The notes under the pieces are model-generated. The model was not told the DNA's origin and ran no database searches. It worked only from the letters and a program-made list of their open reading frames with translations. Shown one piece after another: positions 18,526-26,971 of a stretch of DNA of 64,000 nucleotides. Each line of letters starts with the position of its first letter. The first letter of the stretch is position 1. Both the position numbers and the translations under genes were made by a program. Source of the stretch: Helicobacter cinaedi CCUG 18818 = ATCC BAA-847 (GTDB taxonomy: Bacteria > Campylobacterota > Campylobacteria > Campylobacterales > Helicobacteraceae); NCBI RefSeq assembly GCF_000155475.1, contig NZ_DS990392.1:623201-687200 (forward strand), given 5' to 3'.

Positions 18526-19593
18526 CTACACAAATCCCAAATGCTCTTTATCTGCATTCAAATATTCTAAAATAACCTTATTTTTATTATCACTCACGCA
18601 GTGATGATTACATACCTTACTAGGATTAATCTTAAAAAACGCCTCCTTATTCTCTGCCCACCATTGTTTAAAGCTAATATCCTTTAAACTCCCAAGCAAC
18701 GCCTCTTCAATGTTATACGCCTTATCCTGACAAGGATAAATCCCCAAATCCGCCCCTATAACCATAAGCATTTGAGAATAAGGACACCAAGTATATGACT
18801 TTTCAAAACTCTCAAGCTGATAATGATAAGAATCATAGATCTCTAGCCTAGAGCCAAAATCCGCCTGAGCACGAGCCACCTGCTCTTTTACCTCATTATA
18901 AATTTTCGCGTGATAGGCGTTTGTCGCCTCACTCTCATTACTTGTAATCGTAGGCGAGATTTTAAGAGAATCCACACCAATTTCACTTAGAATCTTACTC
19001 ATCGAATAGATAGCGTGATAATTTTCCTGCCCTACAATAAAGCTCACCCCAAGATAGCATTTCCCGCCAATTTTCTTAAACGCCTCCATATTAGTAATAA
19101 TCTTATCAAACTCGCCCTTACCTGTTGAGCGGAATTTTTGATAACTTTCATTATCATATCCATCCATACTCACTCTAACCCAAGTGCCGTATTTTGCAAA
19201 AAGCTCTGCCACTTCCCCTTTGAGCCTAGCACCATTTGTCAAAGTCGCAAAGGCAATGGGCGTCTCCACGAGCTTACGCAGCGTTTGAGGCATATATTTA
19301 TACACAAGCGGTTCGCCCCCACCACTAAAAGTAATCGCCTTTACACCCATTTCCGCACAATCATCAATAATCTCAAGCATTTTAGATTCAGGGATAAAAT
19401 CACGCTCCACCATATCTTTGCCTAACTGCATATTAGAATCCTTATACGCACAAAACCAGCAGTCGTGATTGCAGACATTTGTGGGTTTGATTCGCACATG
19501 TAGCGGGGGGGGGGCAGTAACTAATTCTCGTGGGAGAGAATCTATCTTATCCTTAAAATGAAACATTTTGTATTGTGTATAAAGCAATCCCAT
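18526..19593 (-). CDS. Radical SAM enzyme with SPASM-like C-terminus (phase-variable, in frame)
   Basis: A 355-residue radical SAM protein. The cluster motif is CNHDCWFC (C-x3-C-x2-C) near residue 41, followed by GVKAITFSGGGEPLVY (the GGE SAM-ribose motif) and RVSMDGYD. The C-terminus has further cysteines (YTWCPYS, IYPCQDKA, KVCNHHC), as in SPASM/twitch domains carrying extra Fe-S clusters. A 10-C tract in the message (19505-19514) encodes PPP in VTAPPPLHVRIKP, about residue 28, just before the cluster motif, so slippage would switch off the whole enzyme. The frame is open (ON). The reaction is unknown. Confidence 0.78.
   Translation of the reverse strand: MGLLYTQYKMFHFKDKIDSLPRELVTAPPPLHVRIKPTNVCNHDCWFCAYKDSNMQLGKDMVERDFIPESKMLEIIDDCAEMGVKAITFSGGGEPLVYKYMPQTLRKLVETPIAFATLTNGARLKGEVAELFAKYGTWVRVSMDGYDNESYQKFRSTGKGEFDKIITNMEAFKKIGGKCYLGVSFIVGQENYHAIYSMSKILSEIGVDSLKISPTITSNESEATNAYHAKIYNEVKEQVARAQADFGSRLEIYDSYHYQLESFEKSYTWCPYSQMLMVIGADLGIYPCQDKAYNIEEALLGSLKDISFKQWWAENKEAFFKINPSKVCNHHCVSDNKNKVILEYLNADKEHLGFV
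19505..19514. repeat. Poly-G/C tract, 10 bases
   Basis: Ten G on the plus strand, read as C (proline) near the N-terminus of the radical SAM gene 18526-19593. In frame at this length. Confidence 0.95.
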
Positions 19594-19621
19594 TATTTTT
19601 CTCCTTTTTTATCACTTTTTT

Positions 19622-20281
19622 TTAAAAATAAATAAATTCATAATCCCCGCTATACCCAAACTCGCCAAAAAGCCAAATCCATTCATCAGGACGGAAAAAA
19701 CTCTCACAAGTCAAAGCCCAACATTCCAAATTAAACAATTCTTGATTATTACGATACCCCTCTACCATTACAAACTTTTCTTTTCCCACGCGTTGCATTT
19801 CTTGCAAAGCGGTTTTGAGATGAAAAATAGGCAGATTATGCAAAGTGCCAAGCGATAAAATAAGATCAAATTCATTATCACCAAAAGGCAAAATATCCTT
19901 TGCATCATAGACAAAAAGACTATCTTTAATCTCCTCTTTCGCATTAGCAATGGCATAAGAAGATATATCTAGTCCCACCACTCTTGCTTTAGGCAAAAGC
20001 TTTTTTAACTCATAGAGTAAAAATCCTTTTCCACAGCCTATATCAAGGATTGAAGCATTCTCTTTAAGATTATATGTAGAGATTAACGCATCTGCTATGG
20101 CTTTTTGCCGTCCATCATAGGCATAGCCCCCATAGCCATACCGCCTATCTCCGTCCCAAAAGTCTTTATCAAACTTTTTGGCAATCTCCATACACTCCAC
20201 TTTAGAATCCATCATTCGCCCCAAGCAATCTCTTTGCGTGGCTTTATGCAATGAAGTAAAAATATCTCTCATCTTTCCCAT
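19622..20281 (-). CDS. Class I SAM-dependent methyltransferase
   Basis: About 219 residues from an ATG at 20281, preferred over an upstream TTG because AGGGAGAA lies just before it. The fold is a typical class I methyltransferase: ASILDIGCGKGFLLYEL is motif I, ARVVGLDISSYAIANAK motif II, FDLILSLGTLHNLP motif IV, and EKFVMVEGYRNN follows. It is one of the few enzymes of the locus without a homopolymer tract. The gene sits between two radical SAM genes, about 30 nt from each. Substrate unknown. Confidence 0.72.
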   Translation of the reverse strand: MGKMRDIFTSLHKATQRDCLGRMMDSKVECMEIAKKFDKDFWDGDRRYGYGGYAYDGRQKAIADALISTYNLKENASILDIGCGKGFLLYELKKLLPKARVVGLDISSYAIANAKEEIKDSLFVYDAKDILPFGDNEFDLILSLGTLHNLPIFHLKTALQEMQRVGKEKFVMVEGYRNNQELFNLECWALTCESFFRPDEWIWLFGEFGYSGDYEFIYF

Positions 20282-20314
20282 ATTTTTCTCCCTACGCAAC
20301 CTTAAGCGGCGTTC

Positions 20315-21436
20315 TCAAATAAAGTTGATATGCTGCGGGGGGGGGGTGATAGTAGAATTTGGAGCAGATTCCAAGCTCATCTCGCCTTTTTTGAGTTTAT
20401 CTAAAATCTCATTGCTCTTATGCTGAAGACATAAGCTCCCGCACATACTTCTTGCGTCAAATGCAGAGCTACCCAAAGTCCCCATAACTTCCCAATATCT
20501 CTCACTTGCCACAATATCCTTAAAACGCGTTTGCGTGATATTGCCAATATGAAATTTAGAATATTTCTCATTAAAGAGCATTCCACAAGGTGCAACAAGC
20601 CCAGTGCCGGAAATCTGCAAATGCAAAGGTGGTCCATAGCATTTAGAATAGCTGCGATTTGCCCCACTTCCAGAAGTGATTTTGCTCCATTTTGCTTTCA
20701 CAAGATAGTCTTTCGTGCTATAACTCTCCGCCTCTCTTAACAAATCAAAGCACTCCTTATACGCGTCATAATCCACGCCCAAAGCCCCAGATTCATCATC
20801 GCTACAATGTTTAATCACAACATAATCTACGCCTAGCTCTTTACCAAGCTTTGCCAAAGGCACAATTTGATCAGAATCCTGAGGTATAAGCACCATTTGC
20901 ATACCAAGCGTTACTGAAAGATTTCGCTCTTTTTTGATTCTCACAGCTTCTTTGATATTTTCACATACCTTTTCAAAATGTGCGGGAGTAACGCCCATAA
21001 TCTCCGCATATCTCTGTGCTTCGCCACCAGAAAAATTAAATCGCAAATATGTCAAATGAGGTAAAATCTCATAGAGCGGTTTAGAATCTAGCACATAGCC
21101 ATTGCTCGCCATAGCCACATCAATGCCATTTTGCTTAATATAGGCAATAACTTCCTTGTAGATGGGATTTGCTGTGCTTTCTCCATCGCTTACCAAAGAG
21201 ATTGCCTTTACACCCATTTCCGCACAATCATCAACAAAGTCTTTCATCACCTGCATCGTGATTCTATGCGGTTTATTGCGTTGAAGCTGTGCATAGCAAA
21301 ACTTACAGCTATACTGGCAAGCTTGAGTTAAAGCCATATCTATGGTAATAGGTGCTACCCTTCCTCCATTAAACCACTTTGCTACTCTATCCTTGTGCCA
21401 CAGCACCTTTGATGCGTCTAAAATAATTTCAGCCAT
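20315..21436 (-). CDS. Radical SAM/SPASM enzyme (phase-variable C-terminus)
   Basis: A 373-residue radical SAM protein. The cluster motif is CQYSCKFC near residue 36; GVKAISLVSDGEST replaces the usual GGE motif with SDGE. The C-terminal half has cysteines typical of a SPASM-like domain (SKCYGPPLH, LVAPCGML, RSMCGSLC). A 10-C tract (20337-20346 on the plus strand) encodes PPP in TITPPPQHINFI, so slippage alters only the last residues. The terminal HINFI is shared with two other radical SAM proteins here, suggesting that this is the ON phase. A 31-nt segment is identical to one in 18526-19593. The reaction is unknown. Confidence 0.78.
   Translation of the reverse strand: MAEIILDASKVLWHKDRVAKWFNGGRVAPITIDMALTQACQYSCKFCYAQLQRNKPHRITMQVMKDFVDDCAEMGVKAISLVSDGESTANPIYKEVIAYIKQNGIDVAMASNGYVLDSKPLYEILPHLTYLRFNFSGGEAQRYAEIMGVTPAHFEKVCENIKEAVRIKKERNLSVTLGMQMVLIPQDSDQIVPLAKLGKELGVDYVVIKHCSDDESGALGVDYDAYKECFDLLREAESYSTKDYLVKAKWSKITSGSGANRSYSKCYGPPLHLQISGTGLVAPCGMLFNEKYSKFHIGNITQTRFKDIVASERYWEVMGTLGSSAFDARSMCGSLCLQHKSNEILDKLKKGEMSLESAPNSTITPPPQHINFI
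20337..20346. repeat. Poly-G/C tract, 10 bases
   Basis: Ten G on the plus strand, read as proline codons a few residues before the stop of the radical SAM gene 20315-21436. Confidence 0.95.
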
Positions 21437-21488
21437 TTTTACTCCTTTGATTTAAGATTAAATGTATTTAAAAATCCAAATGTTCCTA

Positions 21489-22235
21489 CTAAAAACTATC
21501 TCCTGCACGGATATAGCCACCACCATTAAGCAAAAACTCCGCTCCACTTGTAAGCATATTTTTAGATTCACAAAGTGAAACTACAAAAGATGCCACCTCT
21601 TCTGGCGTGCCAAACTCACCTCTAGCCAAATGAGCTTTGCGTATATGATAGGCTTGTGTATGAGACTTTTTTTCCCAAGCACTCCCTTTAAAATTAATAA
21701 TGCCGGGCATTACACTTTGAAAGACAATCCCATCTCTGGCATAGAATCTAGCACTACTTTTGACATAGGCATTGATAGCCGCTTTTGCGGCAACATAGCC
21801 CGGCGGAGAGTAGCCATCAAGCACACAATCTGATGAAATATGAATGATATGTCCATCACGCTCAGTCTGCATATAAGGGATATAGGCTTCATTTAACGCC
21901 ACACTTACGCCAAGATTAAGCTGAATAGATTCTATAAGGGCTTCTTGCGATAGGGGCTGTCTATCATTATATGCGTGTCCGCCAAGAGAGTGGATAATGA
22001 CATTTGGCACAAGTTTGTGTATCTGCAAAAAGTGAGTAAATGCTTTTAAACTCCCATTTTCAAGCAAATCACACGCATATACAAAACAAGACTTTGGATA
22101 TTGCAAACCTATCTCTTTAAGCTTAGATTCACTTCTTGCTACAAGCACACACACTATCCCCTTTTGTAAGAATCTATAAGCGATAGCCCTGCCTATACCC
22201 TTACTTGCACCGGTTATAAGTGCTATCTTAGACAT
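21489..22235 (-). CDS. SDR-family oxidoreductase
   Basis: About 248 residues from an ATG at 22235 (AGAAGAAAG just upstream). The longer open frame to 22343 would add 36 implausible hydrophobic residues. Cofactor motif: IALITGASKGIGRA. Then NVIIHSLGG, HISSDCVLDG, and the Y-x3-K pair in GYVAAKAAINAYVKSSARFYA, followed by MPGII and a C-terminal LLNGGGY. It has no homopolymer tract. It is a paralogue of the phase-OFF SDR 14256-14973, with a near-identical stretch around YVAAK, so the two may act at parallel steps or be products of duplication. Substrate unknown. Confidence 0.78.
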   Translation of the reverse strand: MSKIALITGASKGIGRAIAYRFLQKGIVCVLVARSESKLKEIGLQYPKSCFVYACDLLENGSLKAFTHFLQIHKLVPNVIIHSLGGHAYNDRQPLSQEALIESIQLNLGVSVALNEAYIPYMQTERDGHIIHISSDCVLDGYSPPGYVAAKAAINAYVKSSARFYARDGIVFQSVMPGIINFKGSAWEKKSHTQAYHIRKAHLARGEFGTPEEVASFVVSLCESKNMLTSGAEFLLNGGGYIRAGDSF

Positions 22236-22360
22236 ACTTTCTTCTCGCATACGCAACGCCAAATACCACAGAATCTGCCCTTGCCACATTAGATAATGCC
22301 AAAAGAGCATAAAAAGATAAAAGTTCATCTTGTGAATCTTCATTTCTTCTCTTTCTCTTT

Positions 22361-23272
22361 TTATTTACTGCGGGGGGGGGGTGAAGATAGAATCTTATCT
22401 CTAATTCCCTCACAGGAAAGCCCAAAATGTGCTCTTCCATATTCTTGATTCCCAATGAGATGGATATAGTCATTTTCTAAACCAATCACCTGCACTTCCC
22501 TATTTACTCTCTCTTTTGCCAATCTCTCTTTGAGTAATGTTCCTAGCCCTCCATAGCTATAATGCTCCTCTATCACAACAATGCGTTTATAGCTACCAAG
22601 CAGCTCTATAATCTGTGAATTCATAGAATTAATAAAAGGCATACTTACAACACTTGCGTTCAGCTCATCTGCTACTTTTAGCACTTCACTTATGATACTG
22701 CTATATGTAACAAGCACCATATCGCTATGAGATTTTCTTAGAATCTGTGCTTGTGTTACATCATCTAAAGGTTTTGTATGAAAAATAGGCTCTCCCGCTT
22801 TTGGAATCCTTATGTAGCTTGGATTTAAAGAAGTATAAGCATACTCAAAACACGCCTTTGCCTCTAAGGCATCACAAGGAGAAAAAATATTAAGATGAGG
22901 CAAACTTGAAGCTAAAAGTATATCTTCTACCGCATAGTGCGTCATACCACTTGGCATATAGGTAAGCCCACTACCCGTGCCGATAAGTATAACAGGCAAT
23001 CCTTGATAGCAAATATCATTTCGCACCTGCTCATAAGGACGCATAATGACAAATGGAGCGATATTGTAATACACCACCTTTTTGCCACACATCGCCATAC
23101 CCGCTGCCATTCCCACACATAAAGCTTCATTAATGCCCGGATTCACATATTGATGTGGATACTCTTGTTGATAAGTATCCCATACGCCAAGCCCCGCATC
23201 GCCTGTGATAAGGAAAAAATCTTTATCCACACTCGCTTTTTGTGTGATAGATTCGGCAATAGCATTTCTCAT
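22361..23272 (-). CDS. Transketolase-like C-terminal subunit (phase-variable tail)
   Basis: A 303-residue protein with the pyrimidine-binding and C-terminal domains of a split transketolase. Features: FFLITGDAGLGVWDTY, VNPGINEALCVGMAAGMAM (holding the catalytic Glu that contacts the ThDP pyrimidine), PSYIRIPKAGEP at the domain boundary, then a C-terminal domain with RIVVIEEHYSYGGLG. It pairs with 23269-24081, which it overlaps by 4 nt. Ten C in the message (22372-22381) encode PPP before the end RSK. Eleven would give PPPPQ; twelve or nine would extend the protein by about 45 residues, up to a stop that overlaps the next gene's ATG. Confidence 0.78.
   Translation of the reverse strand: MRNAIAESITQKASVDKDFFLITGDAGLGVWDTYQQEYPHQYVNPGINEALCVGMAAGMAMCGKKVVYYNIAPFVIMRPYEQVRNDICYQGLPVILIGTGSGLTYMPSGMTHYAVEDILLASSLPHLNIFSPCDALEAKACFEYAYTSLNPSYIRIPKAGEPIFHTKPLDDVTQAQILRKSHSDMVLVTYSSIISEVLKVADELNASVVSMPFINSMNSQIIELLGSYKRIVVIEEHYSYGGLGTLLKERLAKERVNREVQVIGLENDYIHLIGNQEYGRAHFGLSCEGIRDKILSSPPPRSK
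22372..22381. repeat. Poly-G/C tract, 10 bases
   Basis: Ten G on the plus strand at the 3' end of the transketolase C-subunit gene 22361-23272. Confidence 0.95.
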
Positions 23273-24081
23273 TGCAGCTCCTTTAGGGCATTATGATACA
23301 CTTCATCACTCACAAGGTAATAATGCCACTCTAATTTATTCTCCATAAATCCCACACCCTTACCCTTTGTCGTATCACAAATCAACACAAGGGGCTTGTG
23401 TGTTTGGCTTAGGCAATGTGTCATTATGCTTTCTTTCATCATCTCCATATTATGTCCATCTACCCTTTTGCATTCCCAGCCAAATGCACTCCATTTTTGT
23501 TCCAATGGCTCATAGGAAAGCAGCTCACTTGCTCTACCATAGCCTTGTAAATCATTCCTATCAATAAGCACCATAAGATGACTCAGATTCTGTTTTGGGG
23601 CAAACATTGCCGCTTCCCACACGCTCCCCTCTTGCACCTCGCCATCTCCCATAAGCACCACAACCTTGCGTTGCTTACCTTGCGCGTTTTTTTGCCCCCT
23701 TATACTCATAGCCATACCCACAGCAATAGGCAACCCGTGTCCTAGGCTACCTGCTGACATTTCAATATATGGACTACTTGTTTTATCCGTATGTGCTGGG
23801 AGTGTGCCTCCATTGCTATAATAGCCCTCTATCTGCTCCTTACTCATATAGCCATAATGATATAAACTCGCATATAAAGCCATAGCAGAATGTGCTTTAG
23901 ATAAAAGAAAAATATCTCTGTTTTTAAAGTCCACTTCATTTGCATAAGGCAGATAAAGTATCTCTCCATAAATCAAACTTAATATATCCGCGCAAGAAAG
24001 TGCAGAGCCGATATGCGGACTTTTTGCACGATTAGCAATACCAAGAATCTGCTTTCTTATCTCAAGTGCCGCATTACGCAT
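23269..24081 (-). CDS. Transketolase-like N-terminal (ThDP-binding) subunit
   Basis: About 270 residues from an ATG at 24081, chosen because GGAGG lies 5 nt upstream; the open frame continues to 24204, but that part is unlike any transketolase. The ThDP/Mg site is VVLMGDGEVQEGSVWEAAMFA ... VLIDRNDLQGYG. Also seen are SAGSLGHGLPIAVGMA, VDGHNMEM and TTKGKGVGFMEN. It is the partner of the C-subunit 22361-23272, forming a two-gene transketolase. Such split enzymes in accessory loci are thought to transfer two-carbon units in special sugar syntheses. It has no homopolymer tract. Confidence 0.8.
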   Translation of the reverse strand: MRNAALEIRKQILGIANRAKSPHIGSALSCADILSLIYGEILYLPYANEVDFKNRDIFLLSKAHSAMALYASLYHYGYMSKEQIEGYYSNGGTLPAHTDKTSSPYIEMSAGSLGHGLPIAVGMAMSIRGQKNAQGKQRKVVVLMGDGEVQEGSVWEAAMFAPKQNLSHLMVLIDRNDLQGYGRASELLSYEPLEQKWSAFGWECKRVDGHNMEMMKESIMTHCLSQTHKPLVLICDTTKGKGVGFMENKLEWHYYLVSDEVYHNALKELQ

Positions 24082-24155
24082 ACGCCACCTCCACAGACAA
24101 ACCCGCAGATAAATCCGCAGAATCCGCAAATGAATTAATGTAAGCAAACTCATTT

Positions 24156-24182
24156 GCAGCACGAAGTGCTGCGGATTTTTTT
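24156..24182 (+). terminator. Terminator-like hairpin on the plus strand
   Basis: GCAGCAC-GAA-GTGCTGC is a perfect 7-bp stem with a 3-nt loop, followed after GGA by seven T on the plus strand. Genes here run on the minus strand, so it would only end antisense transcripts. It lies between two transketolase genes, inside the region covered by the alternate-phase tail of 24204-25640. Confidence 0.35.
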
Positions 24183-24203
24183 GCGTTGTTACATACCCTA
24201 GCA

Positions 24204-25640
24204 TTATATGCTCCTGATATACAGCGGGGGGGGGGGCGATGAAAGATTTTTAGCAGAAAAATACCGCTCCAACGCCATTTTTACGCCATTTTCATCTAAA
24301 GATACAATTTGAAGTTGTGGCAGTATCTCCATTAATTTTATATCATCACTATCCATACAATGACTCCTTCCCAATGCTTTAAAATAATTATCCGCACCCA
24401 CACCTATTATAATCACGCCCAAGTAATGCTCACACACATCATATCGTATCTGCTCATAAGCCCTCATACTCAAAAATGGAATCTGCGCATACACAACAGG
24501 CTTTAATCCGCTAAGATACATACCCGCTGCCATTCCCACCATAGCTTGCTCGGCAATGCCGACATTAAACACGCGATATGAAAAATGCTCAAAATAAGAA
24601 TCAAGCACAGCAAAGCCCATATCACCAACAAGCAAGACCATTTTTTCATCATTAGCAAAATACGGATACAAGGCGTCCATAATCTGCTTTTTATTTGCTA
24701 GAGTTTGGGGGCCACTGATTGTGGCATTTTGTTTAGCATTTGTGGGAGTGTGAGCCTCAATCCAAGTGGGAGTGGAAGTCTGTGTAGTGTGGCTTTTCTC
24801 CTGCTGAGCGATACTTGCCCTACTTATATCCATTGCCTTATCTTGCCATACAAAGCCATCTTGCAAAGGGCAGCGATAGTGATATTTCGCATTAGATTCT
24901 ATCATTGCTACACCCTTGCCCTTAATCGTGCGTGCAACGATAATACTTAAGCCTTTAGCATCGTCAAAAAAATGCCTATAAGCCTCTCTCAAAGCATTTT
25001 CATTATGCCCATCAATATCATAAAAACACTCTTCATCTACATACGCCCTTAAGACGCGTGAAAGCGTATCATTTGGAAGCCCAATATGCTCAAGCCTATC
25101 CATCGCACTCAAATCATTTGCATCAATGATGATAAGTAAATTATCAAGCTTAAAGCGATATGCAGATGCCAAGGCTTCAAAGTTACTTCCCTCCTGCATT
25201 TCGCCATCGCCTATGATACACACGACTTTATTATTTTTTCCCTGCATTTTAAGGCTTTGAGCCATACCCACAGCAATAGGCAATCCGTGTCCCAAAGAAC
25301 CCGTTGAAGCTTCAAGCATAAACTCGGGCGTATAGCTCACGCAGCCCTTTAACACACTAGATTCTGTGCCAAAAGAATAAAATACATCATCAGGTATAAA
25401 TCCCAAAGCATTTAAGATCACATAATACGCATAACAGCCGTGTCCTTTTGAAAACACAAGTCTATCACGCGATGAATCTTGTGGATTTTCCACATTAAAA
25501 TGTAAAAATTCCCTAAAAAGTGTCGTTAAAATTTCCACACTGGATAACGATGAGGCTAAATGTCCAGCATTATGCCTACAGGAAAATGCTATACTCTCTT
25601 CACGCACAAATTGCGAAGTAAGTTTCTCTTTTTTAATCAT
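24204..25640 (-). CDS. Fused transketolase-like protein lacking its C-terminal domain (phase-variable)
   Basis: About 478 residues from the ATG at 25640, which overlaps the upstream stop (ATGA). Residues about 1-275 are a ThDP-binding domain (STGSLGHGLPIAVGMA, CIIGDGEMQEGSNFEA, IIIDANDLSAMD, TIKGKGVAMIE). After a 45-residue Thr/Gln-rich linker comes the pyrimidine-binding domain (LLVGDMGFAVLDSY, VNVGIAEQAMVGMAAG-like sequence, FLSMRAYEQI). It then ends at SSPPPPLYIRSI, where other transketolases pass into a C-terminal domain. Eleven C in the message (24226-24236) lie at that point. Ten would add about 50 residues ending in a stop overlapping the next start; twelve or nine would read straight into the next transketolase gene. 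Confidence 0.75.
   Translation of the reverse strand: MIKKEKLTSQFVREESIAFSCRHNAGHLASSLSSVEILTTLFREFLHFNVENPQDSSRDRLVFSKGHGCYAYYVILNALGFIPDDVFYSFGTESSVLKGCVSYTPEFMLEASTGSLGHGLPIAVGMAQSLKMQGKNNKVVCIIGDGEMQEGSNFEALASAYRFKLDNLLIIIDANDLSAMDRLEHIGLPNDTLSRVLRAYVDEECFYDIDGHNENALREAYRHFFDDAKGLSIIVARTIKGKGVAMIESNAKYHYRCPLQDGFVWQDKAMDISRASIAQQEKSHTTQTSTPTWIEAHTPTNAKQNATISGPQTLANKKQIMDALYPYFANDEKMVLLVGDMGFAVLDSYFEHFSYRVFNVGIAEQAMVGMAAGMYLSGLKPVVYAQIPFLSMRAYEQIRYDVCEHYLGVIIIGVGADNYFKALGRSHCMDSDDIKLMEILPQLQIVSLDENGVKMALERYFSAKNLSSPPPPLYIRSI
24226..24236. repeat. Poly-G/C tract, 11 bases
   Basis: Eleven G on the plus strand, read as proline codons near the end of the fused transketolase gene 24204-25640. 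Confidence 0.95.
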
Positions 25641-26355
25641 AACTCTTTTGCTCCCACACATAAAGCTAATAAATAATGTGCCATAGGATAAAAACCTGTA
25701 TGCACCACTTCATCATTCATACTAAAGACAAAACAATGATGAAAATACTTTTGACAAAACTTTTTCAACTCATCTCCATTTTTACAATTAATATGTTCAA
25801 GTTTGCTCATTCTACTTGCATAGACTTGACTTTCAAGACTAGGTATGCCAAATATGGCTATACCCCCCCCCCACCACCAGAAACAGAATCCGCACCATTC
25901 TTTTTCAATGCGCGTGTAATATTACGCATAAAGGCATCTTCATCTTTTGGGTGGATATGCTCAAGCACATCAAGAGCATATACCCCATCAAACTCATTCT
26001 CACAAGGCTCTTTGGTCAAGTCAAGCACTCTAAGCTCCATATTCTTAGCCCTACCTAGTTCCTTTGCCTGTCCAATAAACAATTCATCAAAATCACTCGC
26101 TACAAGTGTGCCAACCCTATCAGCTACGATTTGTGAGTAAAAGGCATCAGCACAGCCAAGCTCTAGCACCTTATCAAGCCCACTCATCATCTTTGAAACA
26201 AACTTATAACGAGAAGCACTTATTGCTACACGCACAGGATCGTGCCAATACACATACGATGAGATATAGCCCATATCGCCTTTTTTGCCATCATTATAGG
26301 ATTCTACGCATTCGTTGAATGTTTTTGTTTTGGATTTAGCGTTTTGCATTTTCAC
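25637..26355 (-). CDS. Class I methyltransferase, phase OFF
   Basis: Reconstructed methyltransferase of about 239 residues. The first part is open from 26355 to 25858: VLELGCADAFYSQIVADRVG (motif I), VASDFDELFIGQAKE, FDGVYALDVLEHIHPKDEDAFMRNI. It stops just after a 10-G tract. On the other side of the tract another frame continues as IAIFGIPSLESQVYAS, then SKLEHINCKNGDELKKFC and SMNDEVVHTGFYPMAHYL, which resembles the C-terminal half of such enzymes, and ends at 25637. That stop forms an ATGA overlap with the next gene's start, strong evidence that it is the true end. Eleven or eight G would restore the frame. OFF as sequenced. Confidence 0.82.
25863..25872. repeat. Poly-C/G tract, 10 bases
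   Basis: Ten C on the plus strand. It breaks the methyltransferase 25637-26355; eleven or eight bases restore one frame. Confidence 0.95.
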
Positions 26356-26359
26356 TCCT

Positions 26360-26971
26360 TTAGATAAAATTAATATGCTTGACTTTTGCTTCTAAAATGT
26401 CTTCCAAAAATTCATTAATCGCATTAGGACGACAATTCTTAGGACAAGTCCCAACATCAAGCTTTGTTTCTAAAAAAGTTTTAATTTTGGCTCTTTTCTC
26501 ACCATTCCATATTTCATAAAAATTCTGCTTATAAATATTGCCATAGACAAATTCCTGCTTATCCCAATAAGGCAGACAAGTCGCCATATCTCCAGCGGAA
26601 TTTAATGTGGTAATAAAACTGCACCCACGACAATGCTTGTATTGACGCTCTTGATGGGTATTTTCAAAAGCATTCTCTCTAAAAATAACCTTAAAATTAT
26701 CCGTCTCATATACCTTTGCCCTTGCAACAAGAGAAGCAATCTCTTCAGAATCTAAGTCTTGCTTGGAGCGATATTTTTGTTGCTCATTTTGAAATACAAA
26801 AGGCTTAATAGAGATAAAATCCACACCGCATTCCCTAAGTGTCTGCACCCCTTCAAGCAAGGAATCTTTATTTTCTTCAAGCAACACAAACTGCGAACCT
26901 AAATCAAGCTCTAGATTCTCTTCTTTGCGTAATTTTGCTGCATAGGCGATATTTTGAATAACTTTACTCAT
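26360..26971 (-). CDS. C-terminal part of split radical SAM enzyme (phase OFF)
   Basis: About 203 residues that continue 26968-27447. They contain the second half of the radical SAM barrel (LELDLGSQFVLLEENKD ... GVDFISIKPF) and a SPASM-like Cys-rich end (HCRGCSFITT, MATCLPYW, VGTCPKNCRP), finishing in KVKHINFI. Aligned by eye with the intact neighbour 27456-28547, it corresponds to that protein's C-terminal half. It begins MSKVIQNIAYAAKL right after the 11-G tract, without the CxxxCxxC motif, so it cannot be an active radical SAM enzyme on its own. Confidence 0.8.
   Translation of the reverse strand: MSKVIQNIAYAAKLRKEENLELDLGSQFVLLEENKDSLLEGVQTLRECGVDFISIKPFVFQNEQQKYRSKQDLDSEEIASLVARAKVYETDNFKVIFRENAFENTHQERQYKHCRGCSFITTLNSAGDMATCLPYWDKQEFVYGNIYKQNFYEIWNGEKRAKIKTFLETKLDVGTCPKNCRPNAINEFLEDILEAKVKHINFI

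Noticed and set aside
22228-22473. 81-codon minus-strand open frame across the tract at 22372
   Set aside because: It is only the alternate frame of the transketolase C-subunit and its tail; it has no own start signals, so it is not listed as a gene.
25676-26140. 154-codon plus-strand open frame
   Set aside because: It is antisense to the reconstructed methyltransferase 25637-26355, whose motifs and coupled stop are convincing.
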